This document shows positions 23,340 to 34,249 of a DNA stretch of 64,000 bases, piece after piece. This DNA is from Boletus sp. NGJ (taxonomy: Eukaryota; Basidiomycota; Agaricomycetes; Boletales; Boletaceae), in assembly GCA_019096195.1 (NCBI GenBank), contig JAGTXK010000136.1:62001-126000 (forward strand), given 5' to 3'. Numbering within the stretch: position 1 is the first letter of the stretch; every line of letters begins with the position of its first letter. The notes beneath the pieces are model-generated. The model had not been told where the DNA came from. It worked only from the letters and a program-made list of their open reading frames with translations, and did no database searches. Both the position numbers and the translations under genes were made by a program.

Positions 23340-24575
23340 AGAATGGACGAGGGTAAGATGGAGGGTTCACTGGCATCAATGGCCCACTGGGCTCGATCTG
23401 CGACTGTTCTGCTCTCTGGCCTTGGGAAAGTGGGTGGATTTATCCAAGACCGTGCGGTATTCACTGATGATCTATCGAGCTCTGTTGAGACATTGCGGTG
23501 GCTTGTCTAGCTGTGGGGAGGAGATGTCACTGGGGGGGAGACGAAACGATGAGTGCGCGTAGATGCAGAACGGCGATGACCGAACGATGGAAAGTGGTCG
23601 AGATAGATTACAAATATGTTCCCACGATATTCTTTATCTTTGCTGGATTCTTAGGGGCTAATGTCACTCCCGATATCCATTGCCGACTCCAACCATCACA
23701 GAGAACGTTCCCTACAGTCCCACCACTTCCTTCTACTTTTCGAGGCTTTTATCACTACTCTTATTATAAATACTCTCAAGCTTGTTCTGCTCAGTATATC
23801 ACATCCTTGTCTCCAATGTCATCTTCACATACTCTCAGCAACTTCCTTCATCCCACTGCTTCTCAGTGTGCTCAATGCTCTCATCGGGAACAAAAGAGGT
23901 GTCACCATATGGTGTATGGTATTCCACAGCTGTTATGCATGGGAAATTTTTGAAAGTGGCTTTGTCACAAAGGAGAATGTTAACCAAGGTATTTTGGTCT
24001 CACATGACTCTGTGATATCAATGGCTAATATAATGATGATGATGCTCAGTGGTTGACATATCCCCACTGCCTTCTGGCATCATTTTTCCGGTTGTCATGC
24101 TGGTCCTCTTAGCTGCCTTTGGATATTACTTTTTCGCACTTGACCTCATCTATTTCAATGCAACAATAAGCACAACAGGGTTTGAACAGGGTTTGACAGT
24201 TACAGTGCTATCTGTTGCTGGATCAGCCATATCTACAAAGCCATGCAACTGCTATTTCGTACTTTGGGATGGTGTGCACACATACAACTTGAAGATCTTG
24301 AAGCCTTTGAAATGCCTACTAGACTCAGGCTCCATCAACCATGTAGTTTTCCTAATTGGTTCTCAATAACAGTGCATATCTACTCTTGTCATGAACATTA
24401 TCCTTGCTGAACCTTGTTTCAGGCACTCCAGGCAGGCAGGCACATTAATGAGCAGAAGGAACTCCTTCAGGATGATGAGCTAGTATATGTTGTATCATGT
24501 TGCAACTTTAACAATTACTTTTATATATTATTAATGATGTTTTTCACTGCATGGGTTCATGGGGCAACTACCACG
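23340..24575. other. Unassigned AT-richer stretch
   Basis: The sequence between WD40 copy 3 and the RVB2 relic. Reading frames with hydrophobic stretches occur (for example FPVVMLVLLAAFGYYFFALD near 24,075-24,135) but are broken by stops, with no splice pattern I trust and no recognised family. It may be decayed mobile DNA. Confidence 0.35.
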
Positions 24576-24576
24576 T

Positions 24577-25018
24577 CTAGTGCCAGTAACTACATCTATG
24601 CATGTGTCCCTTGAGCCACTGTGTGGTCCATTTCTTGTCCATAAAGTACGTGTATGTGCAACAAAGATCCTTGACATTGACTTTCTCTGCTTTGTGTTTC
24701 CGTGTGATCACTTGAGTGCACAAGATCACATTGAGTGCATACTGCAACATTGTTGATCCCGCCATCGATGTCAGGATGTTCAGTGCATCTGCAGTCAGTG
24801 TCACATCCTCTTCACCATCTGTTGCCCGAGATCCACATCCACCAGCCAGTTCTAAACAAATCATGACGACACGGAGACGTTACCAAATCTGAATGATTTG
24901 TGGGATGTTATCATCATCGTCCGTATAAGGTTTCATGCTGACAATCAATACGTGGTCGAGGAGATCCACTGGGAGACTGTGTGGACTGTGCATGATGGTC
25001 CCTCATGTCCTGGACATT
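24577..25018 (-). pseudogene. RVB2 (RuvB-like 2) gene relic, 3' half
   Basis: Minus-strand remnant of the AAA+ ATPase RuvB-like 2 (Reptin), a subunit of the INO80, SWR1 and R2TP complexes. Readable in order: HSPHSLPVDLLDHVLIVSMK then PYTDDDD (family: SPHG.P.DLLDR.LI.ST.PY), then EEDVTLTADALNILTSMAGS, LQYALNVILCTQVITRKHKA and VNVKDLCCTYTYFMDKKWTT then QWLKG (family: AY.YF.DE.RS.Q.LK). Several stops and frame changes and the loss of conserved residues mark it as dead. The upstream half lies at 32,243-32,800. The two halves are separated exactly by the gypsy element 25,019-32,242. Confidence 0.8.
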
Positions 25019-25379
25019 TGAAAGGAAAAGAACCTCAATATCACACGGGACGCAAAGGGCGTAATCCGAGCGAGAGAAGAGGAATTCCAAGACTAGCTAA
25101 TACAAGTGTTGTAACGCTACTTATACACTAACTACTCATGGGCACGGGCCAGCTTAGGGCCGGTCGTGGAACCTACTAGAATGTTCCGTATGACGTACGG
25201 TGACGTAGTGGGGTCTAGCCTGTTCTATGGGTATAGGGTTGTGACGTAGGCTGACTAGTGTATAACATATGGTCTAGACATAAGGTCTAGGTATAATGGT
25301 AACTACGTAAGGTGTTCGTGGGATTGTCTAAGTGTTAGCTAACTTCGTAAATAAAAGCGAAAATGTCTAATTCGTATCA
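25019..25379 (-). repeat. 3' LTR of gypsy element 1
   Basis: 361 bp, nearly identical to 31,879-32,242. Relative to the element's own strand it starts TGATACGAATTAGAC and ends CCTTTTCCTTTCA. Confidence 0.88.
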
Positions 25380-25390
25380 TTACCCCCTTT

Positions 25391-28300
25391 TTAGCCATCG
25401 AACTCCCGGTCGATGATGATACCGGTGAGCTTGACGTCGCTATGGGGTGTAGGGATCTCGAAGAGGTTGTTGGGGAGGCGGTTTAAGGAGGCCGCATACG
25501 AGCGGAAGGACGGGTCGTCGAATAGGGGGGTGTCGGGGAATGCACAGGTCGGGCAATCACACTCGTCATCGGCGAGGGTGCGAATGGCGGTGGGGTTGTC
25601 ATGGTGGAACTTTTCGATCACCTGAGGGGCGTTTGAGACGTTCCGTTTTGGTTCCCACGTGCGTTCCTCGCAGGGGTATCCCTTCCACTGTACGAGGTAC
25701 TCGGTTTTGCCGCGTCGTTTATGTGAGTCGACGACGTGCTCCACTTCGTACTCTTCTTGTTGTTGGACGATAACTGGGGGTGGTGGTTTCGGTTTCATCT
25801 GCGAGGGGGAGGTGCCCAGGTGGTAAGGCGTGAGGAGCGACTCGTGGAATACCGGGTGGATCCCTTTCCACGTTCGCGGGAGGTCTAGCTCGTAAGAGGC
25901 CTCGCCTACCTTGCGCTTTACCCTGAATGGGCCGTGTCGTTTGTCATCAAATTTCTTGGTCAGACGATCAGTTCGAATGTGGGTTCCTTCGAGTAGGACC
26001 TGTTGTCTGACGGTATATTCAATGGTGGGTGATGCGCGTTTGTCGTGCACCTTTTTCATCGCCTCTGCCGCTTTCTCCAGTGCGTCCTTGGCCGTAGCGT
26101 GGTGGGTTTTCATTGTTTTGGCGAAGGCGGCAGCGGACTCGTTTCTCACTTCTACTCGTTTGTTCGGGATGAGCGGTTGTTGCCCGTAGTTGAGCAGGAA
26201 GGGAGAGACGCCGGTCGCACTGGTGGTTTGCGAGTTGTGGGCGAATTCGGCTAGTGGTAGCCATTCGGCCCAGTCGCTTTGGCGATGATTGACGTAGATG
26301 CGGAGGTACTTCTCCACTTCTCGGTTGATACGTTCCGTCTGACTGTCGGTCTGGGGGTGGTAGGCGGTAGACGGGTTTGCTTGGATACCAAGGAGGGAGT
26401 AGAGGTCGCGCATGAACGACGACACGAATTGGGTTCCTCGATCGGAGATCACTTTGCGGGGGACGCCATGGAGTTTGAAGATTTGGTTGCGGAAGATCGT
26501 CGCGACTCCTTGTGATGTAATGGTGTCCATCACCGGGGCTAAGTGGATCATTTTCGAGAAACGATCGACGATAACCAGAATGGCGTTTTTGCCATCTGAT
26601 TGGGGGAGGGGGCCGATCAGATCGATGGAAATGATTTCCCAGGGGGCTGATGGGATCTCATTTGGGTGGAGTGGTGTGTTGATCGCCGTGGTTTTGGCTT
26701 TAACCTTTTGGCATGTATCACACCCTTTGACATAAGACTCCACATCGCATCGAAGTGAGGGCCAGTAATATTCGCTCATGATCAAATCACGAGTACGCCG
26801 GATACCAGGATGGCCGGCGATCGGATGATCATGATTGGCGATGAGGATGTCCTCTCTGAGTTTTGCGTCGTTTGGCACGTAAACAAGCGATTTCCAGTGG
26901 ACAAGCCCGTTCTTGCGGGTCCAGGGGGAGTCCTTTTTCTCTAGGCCTTCCTTAGCGAACTGCTCGAGTTTGTATTGTAATTTTGTGATTCTCGAGAGCA
27001 TGCTCGCTGGTGCGACGGCTTTGAGGGAGACTGTTGTGGAGGTAGGCGATGGTGGGGGCGAAAAAAGGGTGTCGGATAGTAGGGTCCGTGCGGTGTTATC
27101 GGATATCACCCCCTTTTCAAAGTCTGGCCTCCTGGACAGAGGGTCTGCGGGGTTTGTTTTGCCAGGGCGGTGGCTGATCACTACATGGTACTCTTGTAGG
27201 ACCTGTTGCCAGCAGGCCTGACGGCGGGTGAGATCCTGGGGTTTGCGGAAGAACTCGAGGTTCTTGTGATCTGTCCAGATCTCAATTGGGTGGGCCGCCT
27301 CGAGGAGATATTGTCGCCACTCGTTGAGGGCGAACATGATAGCCAGCATCTCGAGGTCAGCGGCGTGGTAGTTCCACTCAGCGTCGTTGAGAGAACAGGA
27401 GATGAATGCGACGGGGTGCCATATGCCGTCGTGTCGTTGGGAGAGGATGGCGCCAATGCCAATGCCCGAGCCGTCGGTTTCGATACGGTAGGGGTCGTTG
27501 TCAGTGGGCATGGCGAGCACCAGGGCGGAAGAGATGGTGTCTTTGAGAGTTTGGAAAGCCTCTTGGCAGGCCATTGTCCACTCGAAGTCCTTCTTTACCG
27601 ACGTGAGCGCGTTGAGGGGGCGTGTGATCATCGCGAAGTTTCTGACGAATCGTCGGTAGAAATTGAGGAATCCAAGGAAACCTCGCAGCATCTTCTTCGA
27701 AGTGGGGACGGGCCAACTCTTGATGGCTTCCACCTTCTTCTCATCCATCTTCACCTTATCTTGTGCGACGATGAGCCTGAGGAACTCGGTCTCTTGGACT
27801 TCAAAGTCGCATTTGTTGTGACACAGGTAGAGGTGTGCGTCACAGAGGGTTTGTAGCACTTCGCGTACTACCTTGCGGTGTTCTTCGAGCGTCCTCGTGA
27901 ATATCATGATATCGTCTATATAGACGACCACTACGCCTCGGTCCACCAGGTGTCTGAACAGCGCGTTCATCATCGTTTGAAACGTCGCTGGAGAGTTGGT
28001 GAGCCCGAAGAACATCACGAGGGGCTCAAATAGCCCGCGATTGGTCCGGAAGGCGGCCTTCCATTCGTCTCCTTCTGCCATCCGTACATTGTTGTACCCC
28101 CATCTCACGTCAAACTTCGTGTAGTACTTGGCCGACTTGAGTTTGTCGACCAGTTCGCTTATGAGCGGGAGCGGGTAGCGGTTGCGTTTTGTTACCACGT
28201 TCAGCTTGCGGTAATCTTGCACGGGGCGGAGGCGTCCGTCTTTCTTCTTGATGAAGAAGAAGGCCGATGCGAAGGGTGATTTGGAGGGTCGTATCTTCCT

Positions 28301-29293
28301 GGATTTAAGGTTCTCCTCAAGGAAGGAGTCAAGCTCTTTTTGCTCGCCGGGATTGAGGGGGTAGACTTTGCAATCCACTTCGTGATTTCCGGGGAGGAGT
28401 TTGATGGCATGGTCCCAAGGGCGTCTCGGGGGTAGCGCATCGAAACTTTCCTTGTCGAAGACGTCTTTGTATTCATGGACGTACTTTGGGGCGGCTTCCT
28501 CGAAGGTCTTTTTCTTTTTCTGAATGTAGTCCTTGATGGCTACTTCGGTAGCAACGTTTCGATTGCTCAGGTAGTCTATGACATCAAGTCTGAACAAGCG
28601 ATCGCCCTGCGAAGGCTGGTAATCTACATCCATCTCGTCCTCCTCCTCGTCTACATTATTTGTAGCGTGATCCCCCTTACATCGGAAGGAGATTCTCCCT
28701 GTTTTCCAGTTGATGGCTGGATTGTGTGATTTCAGCCAATCGTGTCCAAGGAATATGGTGTTAGGCCCGAGATTGGTTACTGCGAGGGCCAATTGTTCCT
28801 TGTGATCGTTCACCTGGAGTTCTAGGATCACGAATTTCTCTACCTTGCCTCCGGCATTCGGCGTGCCATCGGCATTGTAAACTGTGAGGGGACAGGGGAG
28901 GGAATGGGTTTTTAGCCCCTTTTCGGTCACGAAATTTTCGTGGATGGATGACCCGGTGCAACCTGAGTCGATCAGCGCCTTGACGTTGGCGGTCTGTCGG
29001 TTCACAAAGGTCACTTTTACAGGAATTTCCAACGAGTTTCGCTTCGTCGATCGGGGGGACGCTTTCCGGAATTTGGGAGCGTGCTGCAGGTCGTGGAGGA
29101 CCCAGTACGCGTCTTCGTCGGAGAGCCTTCGGAGATCCTGCACGAGGTCCCGAGATACTTCAATCGTCCTGCTGTCGTGGATGAAGGACTTCAAGTGGTG
29201 GATGCTACGCTCAACATCCGTGTTCTCCACTTGTGCCTTCATCCAACATATGGACCAGGGGTCCAACGTATTCAGCCAGGAGCGAGAGGACAT
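25391..29293 (-). CDS. pol polyprotein of gypsy element 1
   Basis: One open frame of 1,300 residues. Domains in order: aspartic protease around 110-200 (ALIDSGCTGSSIHENFV), reverse transcriptase around 320-500 with the YIDDIMIF active site, RNase H around 590-710, zinc-binding domain of integrase around 830-880 (H..H..C..C), integrase core around 890-1,050, and a C-terminal chromodomain (VEHVVDSHKRRGKTEYLVQW then KGYP..E..WEP). Chromodomains of this class steer integration towards heterochromatin marks. Confidence 0.93.
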   Translation of the reverse strand: MSSRSWLNTLDPWSICWMKAQVENTDVERSIHHLKSFIHDSRTIEVSRDLVQDLRRLSDEDAYWVLHDLQHAPKFRKASPRSTKRNSLEIPVKVTFVNRQTANVKALIDSGCTGSSIHENFVTEKGLKTHSLPCPLTVYNADGTPNAGGKVEKFVILELQVNDHKEQLALAVTNLGPNTIFLGHDWLKSHNPAINWKTGRISFRCKGDHATNNVDEEEDEMDVDYQPSQGDRLFRLDVIDYLSNRNVATEVAIKDYIQKKKKTFEEAAPKYVHEYKDVFDKESFDALPPRRPWDHAIKLLPGNHEVDCKVYPLNPGEQKELDSFLEENLKSRKIRPSKSPFASAFFFIKKKDGRLRPVQDYRKLNVVTKRNRYPLPLISELVDKLKSAKYYTKFDVRWGYNNVRMAEGDEWKAAFRTNRGLFEPLVMFFGLTNSPATFQTMMNALFRHLVDRGVVVVYIDDIMIFTRTLEEHRKVVREVLQTLCDAHLYLCHNKCDFEVQETEFLRLIVAQDKVKMDEKKVEAIKSWPVPTSKKMLRGFLGFLNFYRRFVRNFAMITRPLNALTSVKKDFEWTMACQEAFQTLKDTISSALVLAMPTDNDPYRIETDGSGIGIGAILSQRHDGIWHPVAFISCSLNDAEWNYHAADLEMLAIMFALNEWRQYLLEAAHPIEIWTDHKNLEFFRKPQDLTRRQACWQQVLQEYHVVISHRPGKTNPADPLSRRPDFEKGVISDNTARTLLSDTLFSPPPSPTSTTVSLKAVAPASMLSRITKLQYKLEQFAKEGLEKKDSPWTRKNGLVHWKSLVYVPNDAKLREDILIANHDHPIAGHPGIRRTRDLIMSEYYWPSLRCDVESYVKGCDTCQKVKAKTTAINTPLHPNEIPSAPWEIISIDLIGPLPQSDGKNAILVIVDRFSKMIHLAPVMDTITSQGVATIFRNQIFKLHGVPRKVISDRGTQFVSSFMRDLYSLLGIQANPSTAYHPQTDSQTERINREVEKYLRIYVNHRQSDWAEWLPLAEFAHNSQTTSATGVSPFLLNYGQQPLIPNKRVEVRNESAAAFAKTMKTHHATAKDALEKAAEAMKKVHDKRASPTIEYTVRQQVLLEGTHIRTDRLTKKFDDKRHGPFRVKRKVGEASYELDLPRTWKGIHPVFHESLLTPYHLGTSPSQMKPKPPPPVIVQQQEEYEVEHVVDSHKRRGKTEYLVQWKGYPCEERTWEPKRNVSNAPQVIEKFHHDNPTAIRTLADDECDCPTCAFPDTPLFDDPSFRSYAASLNRLPNNLFEIPTPHSDVKLTGIIIDREFDG

Positions 29294-29537
29294 CTCTTCC
29301 TTTCGTGCTTCTTGGGGTGTTTACAGGGGATGGTGTCTGCATCGTTTGGGCCGTCGTCTCACTTCACGGACGGCACGAACTTTACCTTTCGCGGCATGAT
29401 GGTTATCTGTTTTATGGGTGGTGTGCCCAGGAGGTTCACGCGTTCCTTATTTTCGTCTTCAGTCTCGTCAATGCTCAAAACGGAGAACATGTTATTGCGC
29501 AATGACTTAGGTGTTGGTATAGCAGGTCGACTGGTAT

Positions 29538-31231
29538 CTACTGTACAGACTGAAAACCCGAGTCGCTTTGTACATCGGGCGCATACACTACTTGCTCCTC
29601 CTGGGGAGCCTCTGCGGAGTCCATCATGCTCCTGATCGTTGCAAACATCTCCGGGGATACCTCTTGGCCGTTGACCGTTATGCTCCTTGCTTGTGGGCGA
29701 GGGTGGGGTGGGTGGTCAGCGCAGGGCCAGGGTTTCCTGCATTTTCGGCACAGTCCAGCTGCGTGGGCCTTGTCTAGCTCCATGGGAGCGCCTTGTCCAG
29801 GGAAGGTCCCGGTTTGTTGAGGATGCGGGCACGTAGCGGGCGCCGAGGGAGGTGGACGAGTAGGAGGGGGGGCAGCGGGCGGTGCATACGTACGGGGACG
29901 CGGGACGAAACGGGGGTTATAGGTGGGACCGGTGGCATAGACATTGGAGGATTTCTTGCGCTCTGCAATAGCGCCAAGCACCTCTTCTGCCCGTACCAGA
30001 GCGGTCTCCCACTCACGGACGTTGGTGGAGTCGATGAGGTCAGGCTTGTACCTCTCGACATACTCAACCAGTTCGTTCCGGGCCTGGTGCCGGATCTGAT
30101 TGACGATCGTCCTCCCATTGATCCTCACGTCGAATTTGGCCTCGATGGCCAGCTGATACAGTCGTGTGAAGTAGTCCTCCACTGCTGTCCTTCCCTTGGC
30201 GAAGGGAGAACAGCTTTCTGTTCAGCCAGTCGAACGAGACCGGCGGGTTGGAACGTCTTCTTGAGTTTCTCAACGAAAAACTCGAAGTTGACGGCTGCGT
30301 ATGCGTCACCTTCCACCAGAAGGTCTGAGAACCGTCCAGCGGAGTTGTCTCCTCGCATGTACGACAGGGTAATGAGTATTTTTTGCCGGTCGGTCGGCAT
30401 GCTTTCGAAGCCGTTGAGGTAGAGCGTGACTGTTCTCCACCACTGAACGAACTTCTCCTTGTTGCCGTCGTAGTGCTCAGGCTTCGCGGCCAGGCTCTTC
30501 CCGATCCTCGCTGAAGTCGGGGGAAAGCCACGTGCGGCGGGCCGAGGGATCCCAGGTGAACTCGAGTGGGATGGGGAGCTCGGCTGCGGGGGCATGGGGA
30601 GCGGGCGTGAAGGAGCTGGGCCCTGCGGTGGGACCAGTCGGGGAGTCCTCCCGGGAGAAGGGATATGGACTCGGATACCTGTAGCTCGGGGAGGGGACTG
30701 CGTGTGTGGCTGCGGGAGGGTCCACTCTGCGGCAGCTCGATCGGAGGGGGCGGTCCAGCCGCTGCGGCGTCGGCCGCGAATGCTTGGCGCCACAGGTTGT
30801 AGCGCAGGACGGATTGGTGCAGGAGGTACTGCGCTATGTCCTCTTGGCGGGTAGGGGATGGAGGGGCCTGCAGTAGAGGGGCCGGGATTGGCTTGTGGGG
30901 TTGGCTGGACCAACTGGAGGGTAGGCAAACCCTGGGCTGCCGCCCGGTTGGCCAGGTCCCTGAAGCTGCCCGGGGCCGGGGCGGCGGACGCGGGGCGCGA
31001 GTACGGCTGTTGGGGGGTACGTGGCTCATCTCGTCTGAGTCCGGCGAGCCGAGCGAGTCGGGTGATTGTTCGGTGGCGGTGGTCGTGCGTGGAGTAGGTG
31101 GTGAGGACGGTATGGATCACAAAGGAATAATCAGGAGTGTACCCAGACGTAGCGGCGTCTGAATACGTTATACGTGCGGGGGGTGTCTGAAGACAGATCT
31201 GCAAAAAATAACGGCGGGAAAGACCGCGCAC
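29538..31231 (-). other. gag region of gypsy element 1
   Basis: Upstream of pol. A proline-rich N-terminal part is followed by the capsid-like segment (SLAAKPEHYDGNKEKFVQWW, with FRLAELYL-type helices after it) and a small Cys-His knuckle region (CRKCRKPWPC). The equivalent in element 2 is 34,250-35,521. Confidence 0.8.
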
Positions 31232-31878
31232 CGTCAGGAAATGGGAGAGTCGAGCGATAGGAACCGGAGGATAACTCTCCTACTACAGGGAGGTGGTGCA
31301 CGCCCCGAAAGTCGAGGTAAATCGGGTTATCGCACCTACGTGACGTTACGGGTAATCACGCGAACCCGGGTCCACTATCGTAGCACCAGCGTACGCTCTG
31401 GTCGGCAACCACCAGAGAAGTGGGGCTAGTGCACTATGCCCGGCAGCAACTTTATCCTTATTTGTGACGCCGGACGAGCATATATGCAAGCGTTTCGCCG
31501 AGTGCTTTACTCGCGTACGTCACGTGTACGAGCGGGTTCCTCAAACCTGAGGTCCGGTATAGGGGTGAACGGCGGCGACGAGCCCACACGTTCAGAAGTG
31601 GATGGGAGGAGGTAAGGTGAACTCTAACCCCTTATCTTCACTCGCAGTCGCAACTTAAACCTCACGCTTGCAACCTCTGTAATAAGTCAGGGATTACGCG
31701 TAGCGCTAACAAGGTGTCGCGGTTCCTCTGGAGCTTGATGCGGGGGGCGTCGAGATCGAAAAAGGGAGCGGTACTAGGGAGCAATAAGTTTGCTCGACTA
31801 GGCAAAAACAGTAGAGGTAGGAGGGGTAGGAAGTGTCCGGAGGCGAAGAGCCCGGGGACGAGGAATAGTCTTGGAATT

Positions 31879-32242
31879 TGAAAGGAAAAGAACCTCAATA
31901 TCACACGGGACGTGAAGGGCGTAATCCGAGCGAGAGAAGAGGAATTCCAAGACTAGCTACTACAAGTGTTGTAACGCTACTTATACACTAACTACTCGAT
32001 GGGCACGGGCCAGCTTAGGGCCGGTCGTGGAACCTACTAGAATGTTCTCGTATGACGTACGAGTGACGTAGTGGGGTCTAGCCTGTTCTATGGGTATAGG
32101 GTTGTGACGTAGGCTGACTAGTGTATGACGTATGGTCTAGACATAAGGTCTAGGTATAATGGTAACTACGTAAGGCGTTCGTGGGATCGTCTAAGTGTTA
32201 GCTAACTTCGTAAATAAAAGCGAAAACGTCTAATTCGTATCA
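31879..32242 (-). repeat. 5' LTR of gypsy element 1
   Basis: 364 bp. On the element's strand it carries a TATA-like GTGTATAAGTAG about 100 bp before its end, the likely promoter, matching the GTATATAAGTAG in the LTRs of element 2. The untranslated leader lies between it and gag (31,232-31,878). Confidence 0.88.
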
Positions 32243-32800
32243 ACATATCATGATTGCATGCCATGATAACCAGCAGTGACAGCTTGCTCTCCAATATCCA
32301 ATTCAGAAACAAGAAGCATTTAATATTGACCATGTGGGCTTCATCGATGAACAATACCTGCAAGTGCCCCACCATTAGCAAGTCAATCATGTGTAAAGCA
32401 GAAAAACCAATGCCATGCCTTCCTCCCGCCCTTGGTGTTTATTTGGTCTCGTAATTTGGGTTTGATTTCGCCGGTGTCACTGGCAAAGACTCTGAGCGTG
32501 GAAACATTGTAGTCACTGGAATGAGCAAAGGAGTGATTGAGTTTCAAGATCTTGCTCAATGTTTTGTTGATGACGATGACATTGCCAGTAAGACAGTATG
32601 TCAATCATTTTAATGTTCCAAGATCATATATCGTCTCGATATCCATCGTTTTAATGGTCAAATTTCCCGTCTTTGTCGCCTACACAAACAATCATGACAA
32701 TCCATACTGATCCCTGACACCATGCAATGATACATACCTCACTGATGTCATTTTCTGTGTATCATTTTCTAGTGGTGGTTCAAATGATCACATCAATGGA
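32243..32800 (-). pseudogene. RVB2 (RuvB-like 2) gene relic, 5' half
   Basis: Continues the relic at 24,577-25,018 on the far side of gypsy element 1. Minus strand, in order: ATKTGNLTIKTMDIETIYDL (family: TG.LT.KT.D.ETIYDLG), TGNVIVINKTLSKILKLNHS then FA.S.DY, SDTGEIKPKLRDQINTK, then the Walker B region VLFIDEAHMVNIKCFLFLNW (family: LFIDEVHMLDIECF.FLN) and LESKLSLLVIMACNH. A canonical intron (GTATGT...TGTGTAG, about 32,680-32,750) is kept, so this is a DNA-level copy rather than a retrocopy. Frameshifts and substitutions show decay. The N-terminal Walker A part is not found in the window. Confidence 0.78.
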
Positions 32801-32929
32801 GAAGAGTACTGCACTGTCAATAATCAATGAGCTGCGAGAGTGTATCCACTTGAGTGGTATTATAAACTTTTCATATGGGAAGACATAGAGAATTTTGGTA
32901 CTCACAATACAGTATGTGTGAAACGACCA

Positions 32930-33268
32930 TGACATTTTTACCTAAGTTTATTGTAGTTAGCTAAGACTCAGCGATCCCACGAATGCTTACATAGTTACCT
33001 CATACCTAGACCTTACGTCTAGACCCTACGTTACACATTAGTCAGACTACATCATAACCCTATACCCATAGAACAGTCTAGACCCCACTACGTCACTGTA
33101 CGTCATATGGAACATTCTAGTAGCCTCCATACCAGCCCTAAACCAAGGACCGTAGATAGTATATAAGTAGCATAGTAACGCCTGTATTTGATAGTCTTGG
33201 AATTCCTTTTCTCTCTCTCAGATAGCACACTTAGCACCCCTTGAGATATTAAGGCTTTTCTTCTTTCA
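32930..33268 (+). repeat. 5' LTR of gypsy element 2
   Basis: 339 bp with the TATA-like GTATATAAGTAG near 33,158 and the TAGTCTTGGAATTCC block shared with element 1. The leader follows to about 33,790. Confidence 0.9.
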
Positions 33269-34249
33269 AATTCCAAGACTATACCTCATTCCCGGGCTCT
33301 TCGCCTCTGGACACTTCTAGCCCTCCCCCTCTCTTGCTTTGCCTAGCCAGCACAAACTTTTTGCCTGTTAGTACTGCTCCCGTTTTCGACCCAGACCTTC
33401 CCCACGTCCATCCTCAGAGGAACCGAGGACCCGTATAGTGATAAGTGTAATTCCAGCCTACTAGGTGGTGGCTAGCACGAGGTCATCCTCTACTGCAGGA
33501 GAAGACAAGGAAGTACCAGTCATCGTTTTCACTCCTCCCCCCCCTTCTGAATGCGTGGGCTCTTCACCGCTGTTCACCCTTAGCTGGACCTCAGGCTTAA
33601 GAGGAATCCGTTAGTGCTTGTGACGCACTCGAGTAGAGCACTCGTTGAAGTGCTCATCTATACGCTTGTCCAGTGTACCAAATACGGATAACATTGCTAT
33701 CGGGCATAGTGCACTAGCCCTGCTGTGCTTGGGTTCGCATGATCACCCATAACGTCACGTAGCTGTGACAAGGGAGTTTATCTTGACTTCTCCCCATGCA
33801 GCACCTTCCTGTAGTAAGGAAGTCATCCTCCAGTTCCTCCACTTTTCAACTCTCCCACTTCCCGATGGTGTGCGGTCTTTCCGCCATCTTCTTTTTCAAG
33901 CTGCCTCTGGAACAAACACGTTCCTACCAAGTTTTCTGCCGCCGCTACATCTGGGCTCACCCCGACTACAGCCTAGTCGTCCACACCACCCTCACCACCT
34001 ACTTGCTGACGTTTACCTGGCATGTACGTACAATTACCCGTTTAGCTGAGCTTGCCAGACTCCGCAGAGATGACCACCAGCCAGAGCCCGTACTCACACC
34101 CCGCCTCCGCTGTTCCCCTCACTCCGGGGAGCTTTGTGGATCTTGCCCAGAGGGCTGTGGCCCAGGGACTACCTACTCTCCAGATGGCCCAGCCGACCCT
34201 GTGCCTCCCCATCGCTACACACCTACAGCAAGAGGTGGCATAGTACAAT

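Larger units (their letters stand above)
16615..23400 (+). repeat. Three-fold tandem segmental duplication carrying WD40 genes
   Basis: Unit 1 (about 16,615-19,240) and unit 2 (about 19,995-22,600) align over almost their whole length, including the non-coding lead-in (ttccgacagtagtgttgcat / ttccgaaagtagtgttgcat and GGGATGT.GACGAGAAGACAGCC) and the exon-intron structure. Unit 3 (about 22,755-23,330) repeats only the promoter region and the first third of the gene (CCATACGGAACACAGCCTGTT is shared with unit 1). Units 1 and 2 differ by an inversion at the 3' end. Confidence 0.85.
25019..32242 (-). mobile_element. Ty3/gypsy chromovirus-type LTR retrotransposon 1
   Basis: Full-length LTR element, 7,224 bp, read on the minus strand, with LTRs at both ends (25,019-25,379 and 31,879-32,242; TG...CA ends on the minus strand), a gag region and a pol frame ending in a chromodomain. 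The flanks suggest a 5-bp target duplication with one mismatch (acatt / acata). By eye the LTRs differ by about 2-2.5 percent plus a few one-base gaps, so the insertion is fairly recent. It looks nearly whole, with at most one or two breaks. It lies inside the RVB2 relic. Confidence 0.92.

Noticed and set aside
24049-24369. Hydrophobic reading frame that looks like a small membrane protein
   Set aside because: Broken context, no start support, no splice sites that extend it, and no recognised family.
24577-32800. Helitron or PIF1 helicase origin for the ATPase-like fragments
   Set aside because: The order of LFIDEAHM, TGNVI, IETIYDL and the C-terminal segments matches RuvB-like 2 specifically, not PIF1.
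32914-32929. Similarity of the left flank of gypsy element 2 to its right flank (44,947-44,962) as a target duplication
   Set aside because: ATGTGTGAAACGACCA and ATGTGCTAGCGAACCA match only loosely and are far too long for a gypsy target duplication; probably chance.
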